6,268 bases of DNA from Polaromonas sp. (GTDB lineage Bacteria > Pseudomonadota > Gammaproteobacteria > Burkholderiales > Burkholderiaceae_C): assembly GCA_023259235.1 (NCBI GenBank), contig JAHFQQ010000206.1, positions 1 to 6,268 on the forward strand. The letters are read 5' to 3'. The position numbers and the translations under genes were made by a program. The notes under the pieces are model-generated. The model was not told where the DNA came from and made no database searches. It saw only the letters and a program-made list of their open reading frames with translations. The first letter of the stretch is position 1; every line of letters starts with the position of its first letter. Positions 5,525 through 6,268 of this stretch are shown here, piece after piece.

Positions 5525-6228
5525 GTCTTTGCGCCTCCGGAATCCGTGCCCATGCCAGTCTTCGGGTCAGGCTCGAAAGTGGCGCCAGGAGGCAACTCAA
5601 AAGACGCACCGGGCGGAGCCTCATAGTGCGCCACCCGGCTATTGACCATGGCCGGAGTTGCCTCACCGGGATGGCTCGGCGCCTGATCTCGCTGGTACAA
5701 ACCGCCGCGCAGGTAGCGGTTACGCTGGTCCGGACGGAATTCGGGCCGCACCTCGGAGCGCGGCACGAAACGCGCCAACTCAGTGAGTGCCAGTTCATAA
5801 ACGCTTCGCTTGAACTCCACCACGACGTCAAGCGGCACCCAGTAGTCGTTCCAGCGCCAGGCATCAAACTCGGGATGATCTGTTGCGCGCAGGTTCAAGT
5901 CCCAGTCGTGACCGACCAGATGAAGCAAAAACCAAATCTGTTTTTGACCTCTGTAATGGCCGCGCGCATCGCGACGGATAAACCGGTCAGGCACCTCATA
6001 ACGCAACCAGTCCCGGGTTCGGGCAAGCACCCGCACATGTTGCGGCATCAGACCCACTTCCTCATGCAATTCGCGAAACATGGCCTGCTCGGGGTTCTCA
6101 CCCCGGTCAATGCCACCCTGCGGAAATTGCCACGAGTGGGTGCGAATACGTTTGCCCCAAAATACCTGACTTCTCTGGTTGAGCAAGATGATGCCGACGT
6201 TGGGCCGAAAGCCGTCCCGGTCAAGCAT
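5521..6228 (-). CDS. rppH: RNA pyrophosphohydrolase RppH (Nudix hydrolase)
   Basis: A 235-residue Nudix enzyme. In the family it removes pyrophosphate from the 5' end of triphosphorylated transcripts, which triggers RNase E-dependent decay. The N-terminal part is highly typical: MLDRDGFRPNVGIILLNQ, FWGKRIRTHSWQFPQGGIDRGE. The Nudix box GX5EX7REUXEEXGU spans G38, E44, R52-E53-L54, E56-E57 and G59-L60. Conservation continues to about residue 155 (QIWFLL, HPEFDAWRW, VVEFKR.VY). E. coli RppH is 176 residues; here there is a further low-complexity, proline-rich tail, seemingly typical of Burkholderiales. The start is ATG at 6228-6226, with GAGG at 6239-6236 (spacing 7). A TTG two codons upstream (6234) would sit 1 nt from that site. 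The stop overlaps the CNP1-like start (GTGA). Confidence 0.96.
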   Translation of the reverse strand: MLDRDGFRPNVGIILLNQRSQVFWGKRIRTHSWQFPQGGIDRGENPEQAMFRELHEEVGLMPQHVRVLARTRDWLRYEVPDRFIRRDARGHYRGQKQIWFLLHLVGHDWDLNLRATDHPEFDAWRWNDYWVPLDVVVEFKRSVYELALTELARFVPRSEVRPEFRPDQRNRYLRGGLYQRDQAPSHPGEATPAMVNSRVAHYEAPPGASFELPPGATFEPDPKTGMGTDSGGAKT

Positions 6229-6259
6229 AATCAAACCTCAAATTCTTTAAACTGTATCC

Positions 6260-6265
6260 ATTATG
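6260..6265 (-). promoter_or_regulatory. Candidate -10 element of the rppH unit
   Basis: The minus strand reads CATAAT (five of six consensus bases) about 31 nt upstream of the rppH ATG, giving a leader of roughly 25 nt with GAGG near its 3' end. The matching -35 would lie beyond the window edge, so this is only a partial promoter call. Confidence 0.4.
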
Positions 6266-6268
6266 CAC

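Overview
The window looks like a housekeeping stretch of a betaproteobacterial chromosome, most likely family Comamonadaceae (Rhodoferax/Polaromonas/Acidovorax-like). This placement rests on remembered protein wording (PilB N-terminus, ObgE, ProB), the gene order pilB / tRNA-Pro / ispB // rplU-rpmA / obgE / proB // CNP1-like / rppH, moderately high GC, and an AT-richer intergenic repeat of a type I recall from that family. No search was run, so genus is not resolved.

Layout. On the minus strand at the left edge is the 5' part of pilB (type IV pilus assembly ATPase), running off the window. Upstream of it, also on the minus strand, lie a tRNA-Pro(CGG) gene and ispB (long-chain polyprenyl diphosphate synthase, quinone side chain). 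ispB is divergent from the ribosomal protein pair rplU-rpmA (L21, L27) on the plus strand. Both sides of that 174-bp divergent region carry recognisable -10 elements. A strong intrinsic terminator follows rpmA. Next on the plus strand come obgE (ribosome-associated GTPase) and proB (glutamate 5-kinase), separated by a 93-bp gap that holds the repeat-like element. Converging on proB is a minus-strand two-gene unit: rppH (RNA pyrophosphohydrolase) followed, with a 4-nt GTGA overlap, by a small exported CNP1-like protein.

The genes are core functions: translation and ribosome assembly (rplU, rpmA, obgE, tRNA-Pro), mRNA decay (rppH), proline synthesis (proB), quinone synthesis (ispB), and pili (pilB). 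No stretch over 300 bases lacks a gene. I see no mobile element, CRISPR array, prophage or novel multi-gene system.

The most unusual signal is a perfect 29-bp palindrome (14-bp arms, 1-nt centre) inside the CNP1-like gene, centred on the predicted signal-peptidase cleavage site. Other points worth attention are the repeat that abuts the proB start codon, the tandem hairpins after rpmA, non-ATG starts in ispB and the CNP1-like gene, and a start correction in rppH.
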